DNA of 13,992 nucleotides from a bacterium. Its GTDB lineage: Bacteria > UBP14 > UBA6098 > B30-G16. Numbering within the stretch: the first letter of the stretch is position 1; each line of letters opens with the position of its first letter. The notes under the pieces are model-generated. The model made no database searches, was not told the origin of the DNA, and worked only from the letters and a program-made list of their open reading frames with translations. The stretch spans positions 1-13,992 of the forward strand of contig QNEG01000011.1 of NCBI GenBank assembly GCA_003645115.1. Direction: 5' to 3'. This document shows, piece by piece, positions 13,949 to 13,992 of this stretch. The position numbers and the translations under genes were made by a program.

Positions 13949-13992
13949 TTAACAACCGTACTCTGAACGGTCAGTAATGAGTATAACTATAC
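13949..13992 (-). CDS. Possible C-terminal end of a gene cut by the right edge
   Basis: One minus-strand frame is open from the window edge to TAA (13951-13949), followed directly by TAG. It encodes ...IVILITDRSEYGC. The double stop and protein-like residues hint at a real gene end, but 13 codons are little evidence. The same stretch contains TATACT (13984-13979), which could instead be a -10 element for the small basic protein. Confidence 0.25.
   Translation of the reverse strand, partial: IVILITDRSEYGC

Noticed and set aside
13619..13952. Plus-strand frames at 13619-13819 and 13728-13952
   Set aside because: No ribosome site or recognisable features, and they oppose the more protein-like minus-strand gene with a basic region and transmembrane helix.
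13955..13971. Inverted repeat ACCGT/ACGGT near the right edge
   Set aside because: Five-bp arms with a 7-nt loop and no T-run; expected by chance and cut off from context by the window end.

Overview
The window looks like chromosomal DNA of an AT-rich bacterium (GC roughly 40 percent by eye), probably from the FCB superphylum or a related uncultured candidate phylum. Two secreted proteins end in C-terminal domains of the kind used by type IX secretion. One has an 'AYPKPFN' type A-like tail (1970-3412). The other has a 'TPNGDGYND' gliding/CHU_C-like tail (5116-8973). Several genes also lack a Shine-Dalgarno sequence, which is common in that group. I cannot name the species.

Layout. A 129-bp divergent intergenic region (8974-9102) splits the window. 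To its left, everything to position 1 is on the minus strand. First come three envelope genes led by a strong sigma70-like promoter: a 1285-aa Ig/TIG/VWA surface protein, a 259-aa secreted Ig-fold-like protein, and a translationally coupled 278-aa secreted protein of unknown function. They are followed by a secreted Ntn-hydrolase with a sorting tail, a sugar-phosphate nucleotidyltransferase, and a thioredoxin-reductase-like flavoprotein. The flavoprotein lacks the redox CxxC, has its own promoter, and overlaps the start of a gene cut off by the window edge.

To the right on the plus strand are a DJ-1/PfpI (ElbB-like) protein without any cysteine, an alpha subunit of a class I fumarase/tartrate dehydratase with no beta subunit beside it, and a TrkH/TrkA-type potassium uptake pair. 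The TrkH has an unusually long N-terminal membrane extension, and trkA has its own predicted promoter. The trkA stop codon abuts the stop codon of a minus-strand gene for a small membrane-anchored protein that resembles a pilin globular domain. Upstream of that gene is a small basic one-TM protein, and the last bases may hold the end of another gene.

Functionally, the left half makes and exports surface proteins and the right half is housekeeping metabolism and ion homeostasis. I found no rRNA, tRNA, CRISPR array, insertion sequence or phage gene. No stretch over 300 bases lacks a gene. The least explained part is the secreted set at 3485-8973. At whole-window scale, the palindrome GATC is strongly depleted while TCGA is abundant.
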